NCBI GenBank assembly: GCA_020632715.1
Contig: JACKFA010000002.1
Coordinates: 1,168,501 to 1,232,500 of the forward strand
Reading direction: 5' to 3'
Source: Deltaproteobacteria bacterium
GTDB taxonomy: Bacteria > Myxococcota_A > UBA9042 > PHBI01
Length of the DNA stretch: 64,000 nt
Position numbers and translations under genes: made by a program. The notes under the pieces are model-generated. The model was not told the origin of the DNA and searched no databases. It worked only from the letters and a program-made list of their open reading frames with translations. Below, piece after piece: positions 39,042 through 48,580 of the stretch (its first letter is position 1; each line of letters starts with the position of its first letter).

Positions 39042-40175
39042 TCAGGCGCCGGCCTTGATCGCGCCCATGAACGCGACCTTGAGGTCGGCCGGGCTCTGCT
39101 TCGGGCGGCCGAGGTCGTCGCGGGCGCCGATGGCGACGCGCACCTCGAGGAGCACGGGGCCGGGCGTCGCGGAGAAGTCGGCCCACACCGAGGCCAGCTC
39201 CTCCTCGCTCGAGACCGACCAGGCCGCCTTGTAGCCGCACGCGAGGGCCACCTTCGCGATGTCGATGCCGAAGGCGCAGGTGGGCTGGCCGCCGACGGAG
39301 TCGTGGGCGCCGTTGTTGACGACGATGTGGCGGTAGTTCGTGGCGCCGCTGACGCCGATGGTCGCGAGGCCGCCCATGTGCATGAGGACGGCGCCATCGC
39401 CATCGAGGCACGTGATGGGGCGCATCGGGTGCTGCATCGCGATGCCGAGGGCGATCTGCGAGGAGTGACCCATGGAGCCCACCGTGAGGAAGTCGCGGTC
39501 GTGCGGCTCGCCGCGCTGGACGCGCACCTCGAAGACCTCGCGGGACGGCTTGCCCGTCGTCGACACGATGAGCGCGTCGCTCGGGAGGCGCTCGATGACC
39601 GCGCGGATGGCGGCCTCGCGAGTCATCTCGTACGGGGACTTCGTCTTGTTCTTGAGCTTGTATGGCGAGAACGTCTTGTCGCGCACGACGAGCGCGTAGG
39701 GGGCCGACCGCTCGGTCATCGCGGCGAGGGCGCGCTCGACGGCGGCGGCGGCGGCGTCCTGCTCGTCGGGGAGGACCTCCCACGGAACGCCGATGGCGTC
39801 GAGGACGCCGGTGGTCACGACGCCCATCGTGACGTGCTGCGGCTCGTCCTTCTTGCCCGGCTCACCGCGCCAGCCGACGACGAGGAGCATCGGGATCCCG
39901 TAGACCTTCACGTCGGCGAGGGACGTGAGCGGGTTCACGGTGTTCCCGAGCCCGGAGTTCTGCATGTAGACGACGCCGGGCTTGCCGGTGCCGAGGTAGT
40001 AGCCCGACGCGAGCGCGACGGCGCTGCCTTCGTTCGCGGTGATGACGTTGCGCTCGGGCGGCGTGTGGTCCGTCACGTAGGCGCAGAAGTCCTTGAGGAG
40101 CGAGTCGGGCACGCCGGCGTAGAAGTCGACGCCGCGGCTCTGGAGGACCTCGTAGAAGGCTTGGCAATCGAGCAT
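39042..40175 (-). CDS. Phosphonopyruvate decarboxylase (ThDP-dependent)
   Basis: 377 residues from the ATG at 40173-40175, with GAGGG upstream. One chain carries both ThDP domains: the Pyr domain with ITANEGSAVALASGYYLGTGK (catalytic Glu) and YMQNSGLGNTVNPL, then the PP domain with the cofactor motif CLDGDGAVLMHMGG...NYRHIVVNNGAHDS. This matches phosphonopyruvate decarboxylase (AepY/Ppd), which makes phosphonoacetaldehyde; sulfopyruvate decarboxylase is the main alternative. No PEP mutase or aminotransferase gene is in the window. ThDP dependence fits the thiC locus nearby, but no operon links them. Confidence 0.8.
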   Translation of the reverse strand: MLDCQAFYEVLQSRGVDFYAGVPDSLLKDFCAYVTDHTPPERNVITANEGSAVALASGYYLGTGKPGVVYMQNSGLGNTVNPLTSLADVKVYGIPMLLVVGWRGEPGKKDEPQHVTMGVVTTGVLDAIGVPWEVLPDEQDAAAAAVERALAAMTERSAPYALVVRDKTFSPYKLKNKTKSPYEMTREAAIRAVIERLPSDALIVSTTGKPSREVFEVRVQRGEPHDRDFLTVGSMGHSSQIALGIAMQHPMRPITCLDGDGAVLMHMGGLATIGVSGATNYRHIVVNNGAHDSVGGQPTCAFGIDIAKVALACGYKAAWSVSSEEELASVWADFSATPGPVLLEVRVAIGARDDLGRPKQSPADLKVAFMGAIKAGA

Positions 40176-40224
40176 CGGGGTTCCCTCGGGAGTTCGCCCG
40201 CGTCGGGCGGCGCGGGGCGGGGAT

Positions 40225-40253
40225 GCGTTACGGCATCCCCCGCGCGACGTCAA
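40225..40253 (-). promoter_or_regulatory. Candidate promoter of the decarboxylase gene
   Basis: On the minus strand TTGACG (plus-strand 40248-40253) and TAACGC (40225-40230) are spaced by exactly 17 bp, about 50 bp before the ATG. The -10 is a weak match, so this is only a candidate. Confidence 0.35.
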
Positions 40254-40293
40254 TTGAAAGCCGGTGGGGGGCTCGGGGGGCGGCGTGTCTCCC

Positions 40294-40309
40294 TTGACAC
40301 GGTACCGTG
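40294..40309 (+). promoter_or_regulatory. TTGACA box overlapping a 12-bp perfect palindrome, upstream of the A2M gene
   Basis: A consensus -35 TTGACA (40294-40299) overlaps the perfect palindrome CACGGTACCGTG (40298-40309), about 115 bp before the alpha-2-macroglobulin ATG. No good -10 follows at 17 bp. The palindrome could be a repressor or activator site. Confidence 0.4.
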
Positions 40310-40420
40310 GCCGCCGAGACACCCCGCCGGGCCGGCGCGGTGCGCTCGGGACCGCTCTCCAGGCCGCCTTGGTGGGTGGCACGCCGCTTGCGAAGTCCCG
40401 CCGCACACCTGGAGGCTGAC

Positions 40421-43400
40421 ATGAGACGTGTAGCGACCCGAGCGGCTTGGTTCCTGTTGGCGGCGGCGGCCGCGGCGTGCGGCGGTACGGACGCCCGCGT
40501 CGGCGGCGACGCGCCCGCCATACCCGAGAGCGCGCTCAACGCCGTCCCCACCTTCCCACCGGCCGATCAGCTCGTCCAGGCCGTCGTCTCCGAGCCGACG
40601 CTCCTCCCGCCCGACCCCGACGAGGCGCGCGTCCCGCGGGTGAACGCCGTCGAGCGCCGCGGCCCGAACGAGCTCCCGACCGGCTTCGACATCCGCTTCG
40701 ACCACCCGATGCAGACCTTCGCCGGGGTGAAACCCCTCGACGCGACGGGGCCCGTGAAGCTCTCGCCGGCCGTCCGGGCGGAGGCCTCCTGGGTCGACGC
40801 GCAGACCCTCCGCGTGACGCTCCTCGAGCCGCTCGCGCCCGCCTCGCGCTATCAGGTCGAGGTCGCCTCCGACCTGCCGGCCCAGAACGGCAAGACCCTC
40901 GCCGCGCCCGTCACCTCCGAGGTGCTCACGACCCCGCTGCGCGTGGTGTACGCGACCTGGAGCAGCGAGCGCTACCCGTCCTCGATGGAGCCCGGAGACG
41001 TCGCCGTCCTGCAGCTGAGCCTCCCGGTCGCGCTCGCGGACCTGAGGAACGCGGTGTCGATCATCGCGTCCGGTCGGCTCGAGGACGTCGCGGCCGGGAA
41101 GGGCGACGCCGTCCCCGCGATCGTCAAGGCCATCCCCCGCGACGACGCAGGCGAGGGCGCGCTCCCGGGCTGGTCGGTCGCCCCGCGGGGCGGGTTCGCC
41201 GTCGGGAAGTACTACCGCGTCCGCGTCGCGGCCGGGCTGAAGGGCCCCGGGACGCTCGGGCTCGATCGCGACGCCTTCATGTACCTCCGTGGGCCCGCGC
41301 CCCTCGAGATCTCGGGTGTCTACTGCAACTGGAGCGACTGCAGCCCGGGCCTCCCGTGGACGGTGTCCTTCAACAACACGCTCGACCCGGCGACGGGCGC
41401 GGCCTGCGTCCAGGTGAGCCCCGCCCTCGAGCTCGGCAGCGTCACGGTCGAGGGCTCGTATCTGCGCTTCACCCCGAAGGGCGCGAAGGTCGGCCACACC
41501 TACGAGGTTCGCGCCACCGCGGCCTGCCGTGACGAGCACGGCTCGACGCCGGTCGGGAAGCCGTTCCCGGTCGCCGTGGTGAAGCCGCCGGCGCGGCTGC
41601 GGATGGCCGAGGGGGTCGGCTATCTCGCGCCGCCGCTCGCCGGCGAGGCCGTCGCCATCGCGGTCGGCGCGCAGGCGACCGGGCCGCTGAAGGTCCGGCG
41701 GCTCCGGATCGACCGCGCCGGGCTCGCCGCCTTCCTCGACGGGCGCGTCGACGAGTACGGCGGGATCTCGCTCCGCGACGTGCCCGAGGGCGTGGTCGAG
41801 GCGACCGTGAAGCCCCGGAGCGCGACGGGCGACGCCCTCGCGGACACGGCCATCCTGCTCGACGACTTCCTCGGCGAGGACCAGCGCGGCGTCGTCTTCG
41901 TCGAGGTGGAGAGCAGCGAGAAGGCGAGCGGCGACGACCCGGCGATTCGGCGCGCCCTCGTGCAGGTCACGGACACCGCGCTCATCGCGAAGACGAGCCC
42001 GCTCGAGACGGTGGTGTGGGCGAGCTCGCTCCGCACCGCCGAGCCGCTCGCCGGGGTCGAGGTGCGGCTCCTCGACGACCACGGCGCCGAGCTCTGGGCG
42101 GGGAAGACCGACGTCCAGGGCCTCGTCCGGTCGCCGGCGCGCACGGCGCTCAAGGGCGCGCCGCGCCTCGTCGTGGCCTCGGCGGGCGGCGACGACCTCT
42201 CGCTCCTCGACCTGAACCAGTGGGAGACTCGCATCGAGCCCTACCGCTTCGACCTGCCCTACGCCTGGGACGCCGAGGAGCAGAAGGAGGTCCTGCGGGG
42301 CATCGCCTTCACCGAGCGAGGCGTCTATCGCGCGGGCGAGACCGTGCACGTGAAGGCCATCGTCCGCCGCGACACGGGCGGCGAGCTCGCGCTGCTCGGC
42401 GCGGACGAGCCGGTCGCCGTGCGCGTGCTCGATCCGCTCGGCGAGATCCTCGTCACGGCCGAGAAGACCCTCGGGCGCTACGGTGACCTCGAGCTCGACG
42501 TGCCGCTCGGCGCGAGCGCCGCGCTCGGCACCTACGACGTCGAGATCGCGAAGGACGGCGTGGACGGCGTCGCGGTGCGCGGCAGCTTCCGCTGCGAGGC
42601 GTACCGGGCGAACACCTTCGAGGTCGCGGTCGATGACGCGGTGCGTCATGACGGCAGGATCACCGCGAACGTGATCGGGCGCTACCTGTACGCCGCCGCC
42701 ATGCCGGGGGCCGACGTGCGCTGGACCGCCTACGTCCGGGCGGCGTCGTTCACGCCGGCCGGCTTCGGCGACTACGAGTTCGGCGTCGAGGACGACAGCT
42801 GGTGGTGGGAGCCCCACGACGACTCGACCGGCACCCTCGCCGACGGGACCGGCGCGCTCGACGACGCCGGGCGATTCGCCCTCGACGTCGCGACCGACGG
42901 CCTCGATCTGTCGAGCGGGCCGAAGAACGTCGTCCTCGAGGCGAGCGTCGCCGACGTGGACGCGCAGGAGGTGTCGGGGCGGGCCAGCGTGCGCGTCGAT
43001 CCAGGCGCCTTCTACGTCGGGCTCTCGCGGTCGGGGCCGCTCGCCGAGGCCGGGAAGCCGATGTCCGTCGGGCTCGTCGCCGTGTCGACCGAGGGGAAGC
43101 AGCTCGGCGACGTCCCCGTTGCGCTCACGCTCTCGCGCCGGACGTGGAAGAGCGTCCGCAAGGCCGCGGCCGGCGGCGGGATGACCTGGGTCACGGAGTC
43201 GTCGGACGTGGTCGAGGCGCGCGCCTCGGTCACGACCACCGCGACCGGCGCCGTCACGACGACGCTGACCCCGCTCACGAGCGGCTACTACACGCTCGAC
43301 GCGCGGGCGGAGGACGCCGCGGGGAACGCCATCCACGCGGCGCAGACGCGCTGGGTGTGGGGCGGCGGCGACGCCTGGTGGGCCGAGAGCGACGACGACC

Positions 43401-46162
43401 GCCTCACCATGATCCCCGAGCGCGACCACTACGCCGTCGGCGAGACGGCGCGGATCCTGGTGCAGTCCCCGTGGCGTGACGCGCGGGCCCTCGTCACCGT
43501 CGAGCGCCTCGGCGTCATCACCGAGCGCGTGGTCGAGGTGAGCGGCAGCGCCCCCCTCGTCGAGATCCCCATCACGAAGGAGATGCAGCCGAACGCGTTC
43601 GTCTCGGTGGCGCTCGTCCGCGGGCGCGTCGACGACGCGGAGGCCGTCAAGGGCGACGCGGACCACGGCAAGATCGCCTCGCGCGTCGGCTACACCCAGC
43701 TCCACGTCGCCACGACCGACCGCCAGCTCGCCGTGACCGTCACGCCGGATCGCCCGTCCTACGAGCCGCGCGCCAAGGTCCGCGCCAGGGTGGCGCTCGC
43801 CGACCACGACGGGCAGCCGGTCGCCGGCCGGGTGACCTTCTACGCCGTCGACGAGGGCGTGCTCCAGCTCACCGGCTACCACGCGCCCGATCCGACGAAG
43901 ACGATGTTCGCCGACCGGCCGATCGCCGTGTCGACGGTCGACAGCCGGCGCCGCATCTGGGCGCGCATCGAGCCGACCGACGACGGCATGAAGGGCGACT
44001 GGGGCGGCGGCGGTGAGGGCGAGGCCCAGAGCTACCGCTCCGCGTTCGCCACGACCGCGGTCTACCTGCCGTCGGTCGACGTCGGGGCCGACGGCGTGAC
44101 GGAGGTCGCGTTCGATCTGCCGGACAACCTCGGCGCCTACCGCCTCATGGCCGTGGCGGTCGCCGACGGGAACCGCTTCGGGCGCGCCGAGCAGCGCGTC
44201 GAGGTGAAGAAGGCCGTCATCGCGCGGCCCGGGCTTCCGCGCTTCGTCTCGCGCGGCGACACCTTCGACGCGCGCGTCGTGCTGCAGGCCCTCGAGGCGT
44301 CGGCGGCCGGCGCGTCGACCGTGACCGTCGAGGTCGGCGGGCCCGTCGAGCTCGTCGCGACCGACAAGCAGCAGGTGAACCTCGCCGTCGGGGCCCGTGA
44401 GGCGGTGTCGTTCAAGGTGCGCGCGACGGGCGTCGGCACGGCGACCTTCGCGTTCCGGGTGCGCAAGGACGGCGCGACCGAGGACGGCGACGCCGTGCGC
44501 GTCGAGGTCCCCGTGAGCTACCCCGCCGCGACGCGGCAGGCGGCCGAGTCGGGGCGCGTCGGCGACGCGCACGGCGTGAAGGGGATGGCCGCGTGGCGGG
44601 TGACCGTGCCCGACTGGGTCGACGACGCAGCCGGCGGGCTCTCGATCGAGCTCGCGCCGTCCGCGCTCGGCCAGCTCCTCCCGGGGCTCCAGTACCTCGT
44701 CGAGTACCCCTACGGCTGCGTCGAGCAGACGACCGGCGGCACGCTGCCCCTGCTCGCGCTCTCCGAGATGGGCGACGTCGATCTGCCCGGGATCCCGAAG
44801 GACGGCGTGCGCGTGCGCGCTCAGGCAGGCGTCGACAGGCTCCTCTCGATGCAGACCTACGCCGGCGGGCTCTCGTACTGGCCCGGCAGCGACGATCCGC
44901 ACCCGTGGGGCTCCGCCTACGGCGGCCTCGCGCTCGTCCGCGGGAAGGCCGCGGGCCTCGCCGTCCCCGAGCCGGCGCTCGAGAAGCTCCGCGACTACCT
45001 GCGGGCCGTGCTCCAGGGGAAGGCGACCAGCGCGAACGACGAGTGGGCGCGCGAGATGCACCCTGTCGAGCCCTTCGCGGCCTGGGTCCTCGCGCTCTCG
45101 GGGGCGCCGGATCATGCCTACGACACGCGCCTCTTCGAGACCCGCGCGACGCTCCCGACGTTCAGCCTCGCCCTCCTCGCGCTCGCCGCGAAGGAGGCCG
45201 GCGACGACCCGAACATGCTCGCGACGCTCCGGGGCGAGCTCACGGCCAAGGTGTCGCTCGAGGGCGACCGCGCCTTCGTGCGGCGGACGAGCGACGTCTG
45301 GTACTACGCGACCATGGACTCGGACGTGCGCACGACGGCGCTCGTGCTGATGGCGCTCCAGCGCCTGGCACCCGAGGATCCGCTCGTCGACAAGCTCGCG
45401 CGCGGGCTCCTCGCCGAGAGGCGAGGCGCGCGCTGGCTCTCGACGCAGGACAACGGCTTCGCCATCCTCGCGCTGTCCGAGTACTTCAAGCGCGTCGAGC
45501 GACCGGGCGAGAAGTTCGTCGCCACGGTGCGGCTCGATGGTGAGGTGCTGCTGCAGGCGCCCATGGTCGGCGGGACGTTCGCGACGGAGTCCCTCTCGCT
45601 CGCGATGCCGAAGCTCCGCGCCGCGGCCGGGAAGCTCCTCACCGTCACGCGCGAGGGCAGCGACGACGCGCCCCTCTACTACGCCCTCCGCTTCGACTAC
45701 GTCCCGCGCGAGGTGCCGACCGTCGCCGTCGAGCACGGCTTCGGCGTCGACCGCGAGTACACCTTCGCGGAGGGCCCCGACATCGGGAAGCCGGCGACGA
45801 GCGTGAAGGCCGGCGACCTCGTGCAGGTGAAGCTCACGGTGCGCACGGCGGAGCCGCGTCGCTACGTGGCGATCGACGACCTCCTGCCCGCGGGCCTCGA
45901 GCCGGTCGAGACGAGCTTCGAGACGTCGTCCGAGCGCGTCGCCGTCGAGAGCGGGAGCCGCTGGGTCTTCGATCACATCGAGCAGCACGACGACCGCGTG
46001 ACCCTCTTCGCCAACAGCATGCGCGCGGGGCGGCACACGCACACCTACCTCGCTCGCGCGACGACGGCTGGCGAGTTCATCGCGCCGGCGGCGCGGGTCC
46101 ACGAGATGTACCAGCCCGACGTGTTCGGTCAGAGCACGGCCCTCGCCTACTCGGTGCAGTGA
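40421..46162 (+). CDS. Bacterial alpha-2-macroglobulin, YfhM type, lipoprotein
   Basis: 1913 residues from the ATG at 40421, with GGAGG five bases upstream. The signal peptide ends in AAAAAACGG, a lipoprotein-like site. MG-type beta domains follow (FDIRFDHPMQTFAGVKPL, YRAGETVHVKAIVRRD, VRARVALADHDGQPVAG). The thioester motif is intact, Cys1433-Val-Glu-Gln1436 in YGCVEQTTGG, followed by the alpha/alpha TED barrel and the C-terminal receptor-like domain. The protein traps invading proteases in the periplasm. Its stop overlaps the pbpC start, the same partnership as E. coli yfhM-pbpC. Confidence 0.95.
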   Translation: MRRVATRAAWFLLAAAAAACGGTDARVGGDAPAIPESALNAVPTFPPADQLVQAVVSEPTLLPPDPDEARVPRVNAVERRGPNELPTGFDIRFDHPMQTFAGVKPLDATGPVKLSPAVRAEASWVDAQTLRVTLLEPLAPASRYQVEVASDLPAQNGKTLAAPVTSEVLTTPLRVVYATWSSERYPSSMEPGDVAVLQLSLPVALADLRNAVSIIASGRLEDVAAGKGDAVPAIVKAIPRDDAGEGALPGWSVAPRGGFAVGKYYRVRVAAGLKGPGTLGLDRDAFMYLRGPAPLEISGVYCNWSDCSPGLPWTVSFNNTLDPATGAACVQVSPALELGSVTVEGSYLRFTPKGAKVGHTYEVRATAACRDEHGSTPVGKPFPVAVVKPPARLRMAEGVGYLAPPLAGEAVAIAVGAQATGPLKVRRLRIDRAGLAAFLDGRVDEYGGISLRDVPEGVVEATVKPRSATGDALADTAILLDDFLGEDQRGVVFVEVESSEKASGDDPAIRRALVQVTDTALIAKTSPLETVVWASSLRTAEPLAGVEVRLLDDHGAELWAGKTDVQGLVRSPARTALKGAPRLVVASAGGDDLSLLDLNQWETRIEPYRFDLPYAWDAEEQKEVLRGIAFTERGVYRAGETVHVKAIVRRDTGGELALLGADEPVAVRVLDPLGEILVTAEKTLGRYGDLELDVPLGASAALGTYDVEIAKDGVDGVAVRGSFRCEAYRANTFEVAVDDAVRHDGRITANVIGRYLYAAAMPGADVRWTAYVRAASFTPAGFGDYEFGVEDDSWWWEPHDDSTGTLADGTGALDDAGRFALDVATDGLDLSSGPKNVVLEASVADVDAQEVSGRASVRVDPGAFYVGLSRSGPLAEAGKPMSVGLVAVSTEGKQLGDVPVALTLSRRTWKSVRKAAAGGGMTWVTESSDVVEARASVTTTATGAVTTTLTPLTSGYYTLDARAEDAAGNAIHAAQTRWVWGGGDAWWAESDDDRLTMIPERDHYAVGETARILVQSPWRDARALVTVERLGVITERVVEVSGSAPLVEIPITKEMQPNAFVSVALVRGRVDDAEAVKGDADHGKIASRVGYTQLHVATTDRQLAVTVTPDRPSYEPRAKVRARVALADHDGQPVAGRVTFYAVDEGVLQLTGYHAPDPTKTMFADRPIAVSTVDSRRRIWARIEPTDDGMKGDWGGGGEGEAQSYRSAFATTAVYLPSVDVGADGVTEVAFDLPDNLGAYRLMAVAVADGNRFGRAEQRVEVKKAVIARPGLPRFVSRGDTFDARVVLQALEASAAGASTVTVEVGGPVELVATDKQQVNLAVGAREAVSFKVRATGVGTATFAFRVRKDGATEDGDAVRVEVPVSYPAATRQAAESGRVGDAHGVKGMAAWRVTVPDWVDDAAGGLSIELAPSALGQLLPGLQYLVEYPYGCVEQTTGGTLPLLALSEMGDVDLPGIPKDGVRVRAQAGVDRLLSMQTYAGGLSYWPGSDDPHPWGSAYGGLALVRGKAAGLAVPEPALEKLRDYLRAVLQGKATSANDEWAREMHPVEPFAAWVLALSGAPDHAYDTRLFETRATLPTFSLALLALAAKEAGDDPNMLATLRGELTAKVSLEGDRAFVRRTSDVWYYATMDSDVRTTALVLMALQRLAPEDPLVDKLARGLLAERRGARWLSTQDNGFAILALSEYFKRVERPGEKFVATVRLDGEVLLQAPMVGGTFATESLSLAMPKLRAAAGKLLTVTREGSDDAPLYYALRFDYVPREVPTVAVEHGFGVDREYTFAEGPDIGKPATSVKAGDLVQVKLTVRTAEPRRYVAIDDLLPAGLEPVETSFETSSERVAVESGSRWVFDHIEQHDDRVTLFANSMRAGRHTHTYLARATTAGEFIAPAARVHEMYQPDVFGQSTALAYSVQ

Positions 46163-48552
46163 CGATGACGTTCCCGAGGCTCCCGCGACGCGTGAAGCTG
46201 GCGCTGGCCTGGATGGTCGGCGTCGGCTCGGCCCTGGTCCTGGCGTTCATGCTGTGGGTCGTCGCGGTGCCGTTCCCGAGGGAGGCGCTCGCGCCCGGCG
46301 CCACCGCCAGCACGGTGGTCGTCGACCGCGGCGGGCGCCTCCTCCGGGAGGTGCTGTCCGACGCGGAGGGGCGCGGGCGCTGGGTCCCGCTCGCCGACAT
46401 CGCCCCGGACCTCGTGCTCGCCACGGTCCAGGCCGAGGACAAGCGCTTCTGGGACCACGCCGGCGTCGACGGCGTCGCGATCGCGCGCTCGCTGGGCGTC
46501 AACGCGGCGGCCGGGCGCGCGGTGACGGGGGCGTCGACGATCACCCAGCAGACCGTGAAGCTCACGCTCATGGCCGACGCGCCGCGGAGCCTCGGGACGA
46601 AGGTGATGGAGGCGGTCTGGGCGCTCCGCCTCGAGCTCGCGTGCTCGAAGGAGGAGATCCTCGAGCAGTACCTGAACCGCGTGCCCTACGGGAACCAGCT
46701 CCAGGGGGCGGAGGCCGCGGCGCTCATGTACTTCGGGAAGCCCGCTGCGCACCTCTCGCTCGCCGAGGCGGCCTTCCTCGCCGGGATCCCGCGCTCGCCG
46801 ACGACGCTCAACCCCTACCGGCGCCTCGCCGACGTGGTCGCGCGGCAGCGCGAGATCCTCGACACCATGCGCGAACGCGGCGCCATCACCGAGGAGCGCT
46901 GGGCGCGCGCCGTCGCGGAGCCGCTCCAGCTCCTCCCGCGGCGCGGGGAGCTGCGGGCACCGCACTTCGGGGCGATGGTCGAGCGCGCGGTGATGGCGCG
47001 CGCCGAGCGGCCGCGGACGGTCGCGACGACCCTCGATCTCGCCGTCCAGGACGACGTCGCCGCCGTGCTCGCGCGAAAGGACGGCGACGCGGCGGAGCGC
47101 GGCGGGTTCCAGGCCGCGGCCGTCGTCCTCGACACGCGGACCGCCGAGGTCCGGGCGTGGGTGGGCTCGCGCGACTTCCAGGACGCCGCCGCCCTCGGAC
47201 AGAACGACGGCGTGCTCGCGCTGCGGCAGCCGGGCTCGACGCTCAAGCCCTTCGTCTACGGCACCTACCTCGACCTCGGCGGGTCCGTGGCGGACGTGCT
47301 GGCCGACGTCCCGACCGAGGTCCCCACCGAGGACGGCGTCTATCGGCCGCAGAACTACGACCGGCGCTTCCACGGGCCCGTCACGATGCGGACCGCGCTC
47401 GGGAGCTCGCTCAACGTGCCCGCCGTGGTGACCGCTGAGAAGGTGGGCGTCGAGCGCGTGCTCGCGACGCTCCACCGCGCCGGCTTCGACTCGCTCACCG
47501 AGAGCCCCGACCACTACGGCCCGGGGCTCGCGCTCGGCAACGGCGAGGTGAGGCTCATCGAGCTCGCGGGCGCGTACGCGGCCCTCGGGCGCGGCGGGGA
47601 GTGGCGCGCGCCGCGCTGGGAGCGCGGCGACCCCGAGGGCGCGCCGGAGACGCGCCGCGTGGTGTCGCCGGAGACGGCCTGGCGGCTCCTCGACATGCTC
47701 TCCGACGACGAGGCGCGGGCGCTCGGCTTCGGCCACGACGGCCCCCTCGCGCTGCCGTACCGGGTCGCCGCGAAGACCGGCACGTCGAGCGACTTCCGCG
47801 ACAACTGGGCGGTGGCGGTGACGCCCGACTACACCGTGGCGGTCTGGGTCGGGAACTTCGACGGGCGGCCCATGAACCACGTGAGCGGCTCGGTCGGCGC
47901 GGCGCCGACCGTGCGCCAGATCCTCCAGACCCTCTACCCGCGCGCCGCGCGCCCCGGCGACGTGCGCTGGTTCGAGCCGCCGCCGGGGCTCGAGAGCGTG
48001 ACCCTCTGCCGGCTGACCGGCGCCGTCGCGGGCCCGCTCTGCCCCGGGCGGGGGCGCGAGTGGCTGACGCTCGAGGAGCGCGCCGAGCTCGACGGGATCG
48101 GCGACGGCTGGCGCGAGAGCGCGCTCGACCGCCAGAACGGGCTCCTCGCGGGGCCGGGGTGCGCGAAGGCCGAGGTGGAGCGGCGCCGGACGGTGACCCT
48201 CCCCGCGATCTACGCGGACTGGGCGCGGGAGGCGGGGGTGCCCACCACGCCGACCGAGGCGTCTCCTCGGTGTCCGGAGGTCGAGAGCCGCGCGGCAGCA
48301 CCCGCGCGCCTCCTCTACCCGCTCCCGCGGGACCGCTACTTCATCGACCCGACGCGGCCGCGCGAGCGGCAGGTCCTGACGCTGCGCGCCGCGAGCGCCG
48401 ACGGAAGGCCGGTGACCTTCTTCGTCGACGGCGCGCCCGTCGCGACCGTGTCGGCGCCGTACCGCGCGGAGTGGCCGCTCGAGGCCGGGCGGCACGAGGT
48501 CGCCGTCGGGCGCGACGCCCCGGAGGAGGTGGCGGTCATCCACGTGCAGTGA
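46159..48552 (+). CDS. pbpC: Penicillin-binding protein 1C
   Basis: 797 residues from the GTG at 46159 (GTGA overlap with the A2M stop); an ATG at 46165 is the alternative. There is one N-terminal membrane helix (LALAWMVGVGSALVLAFMLWVV). The transglycosylase domain has EDKRFWDHAGVD and STITQQTVKL. The transpeptidase has RQPGSTLKPF (SxxK), SSLNVP (SxN) and AKTGTSSDFRDNW (KTG). A C-terminal PBP1C beta domain follows. It polymerises and repairs peptidoglycan; with the A2M it forms the conserved defence/repair pair. Confidence 0.95.
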   Translation: MTMTFPRLPRRVKLALAWMVGVGSALVLAFMLWVVAVPFPREALAPGATASTVVVDRGGRLLREVLSDAEGRGRWVPLADIAPDLVLATVQAEDKRFWDHAGVDGVAIARSLGVNAAAGRAVTGASTITQQTVKLTLMADAPRSLGTKVMEAVWALRLELACSKEEILEQYLNRVPYGNQLQGAEAAALMYFGKPAAHLSLAEAAFLAGIPRSPTTLNPYRRLADVVARQREILDTMRERGAITEERWARAVAEPLQLLPRRGELRAPHFGAMVERAVMARAERPRTVATTLDLAVQDDVAAVLARKDGDAAERGGFQAAAVVLDTRTAEVRAWVGSRDFQDAAALGQNDGVLALRQPGSTLKPFVYGTYLDLGGSVADVLADVPTEVPTEDGVYRPQNYDRRFHGPVTMRTALGSSLNVPAVVTAEKVGVERVLATLHRAGFDSLTESPDHYGPGLALGNGEVRLIELAGAYAALGRGGEWRAPRWERGDPEGAPETRRVVSPETAWRLLDMLSDDEARALGFGHDGPLALPYRVAAKTGTSSDFRDNWAVAVTPDYTVAVWVGNFDGRPMNHVSGSVGAAPTVRQILQTLYPRAARPGDVRWFEPPPGLESVTLCRLTGAVAGPLCPGRGREWLTLEERAELDGIGDGWRESALDRQNGLLAGPGCAKAEVERRRTVTLPAIYADWAREAGVPTTPTEASPRCPEVESRAAAPARLLYPLPRDRYFIDPTRPRERQVLTLRAASADGRPVTFFVDGAPVATVSAPYRAEWPLEAGRHEVAVGRDAPEEVAVIHVQ

Positions 48553-48580
48553 CCGCCGGCCCCGCGCGCGGGCGCCCGCG

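Noticed and set aside
40250..46102. 1950-residue open frame antisense to the alpha-2-macroglobulin gene
   Set aside because: Its translation is Arg/Val/Asp/Ala low-complexity without domains, typical of antisense in very high-GC DNA; the plus-strand A2M has all family motifs.
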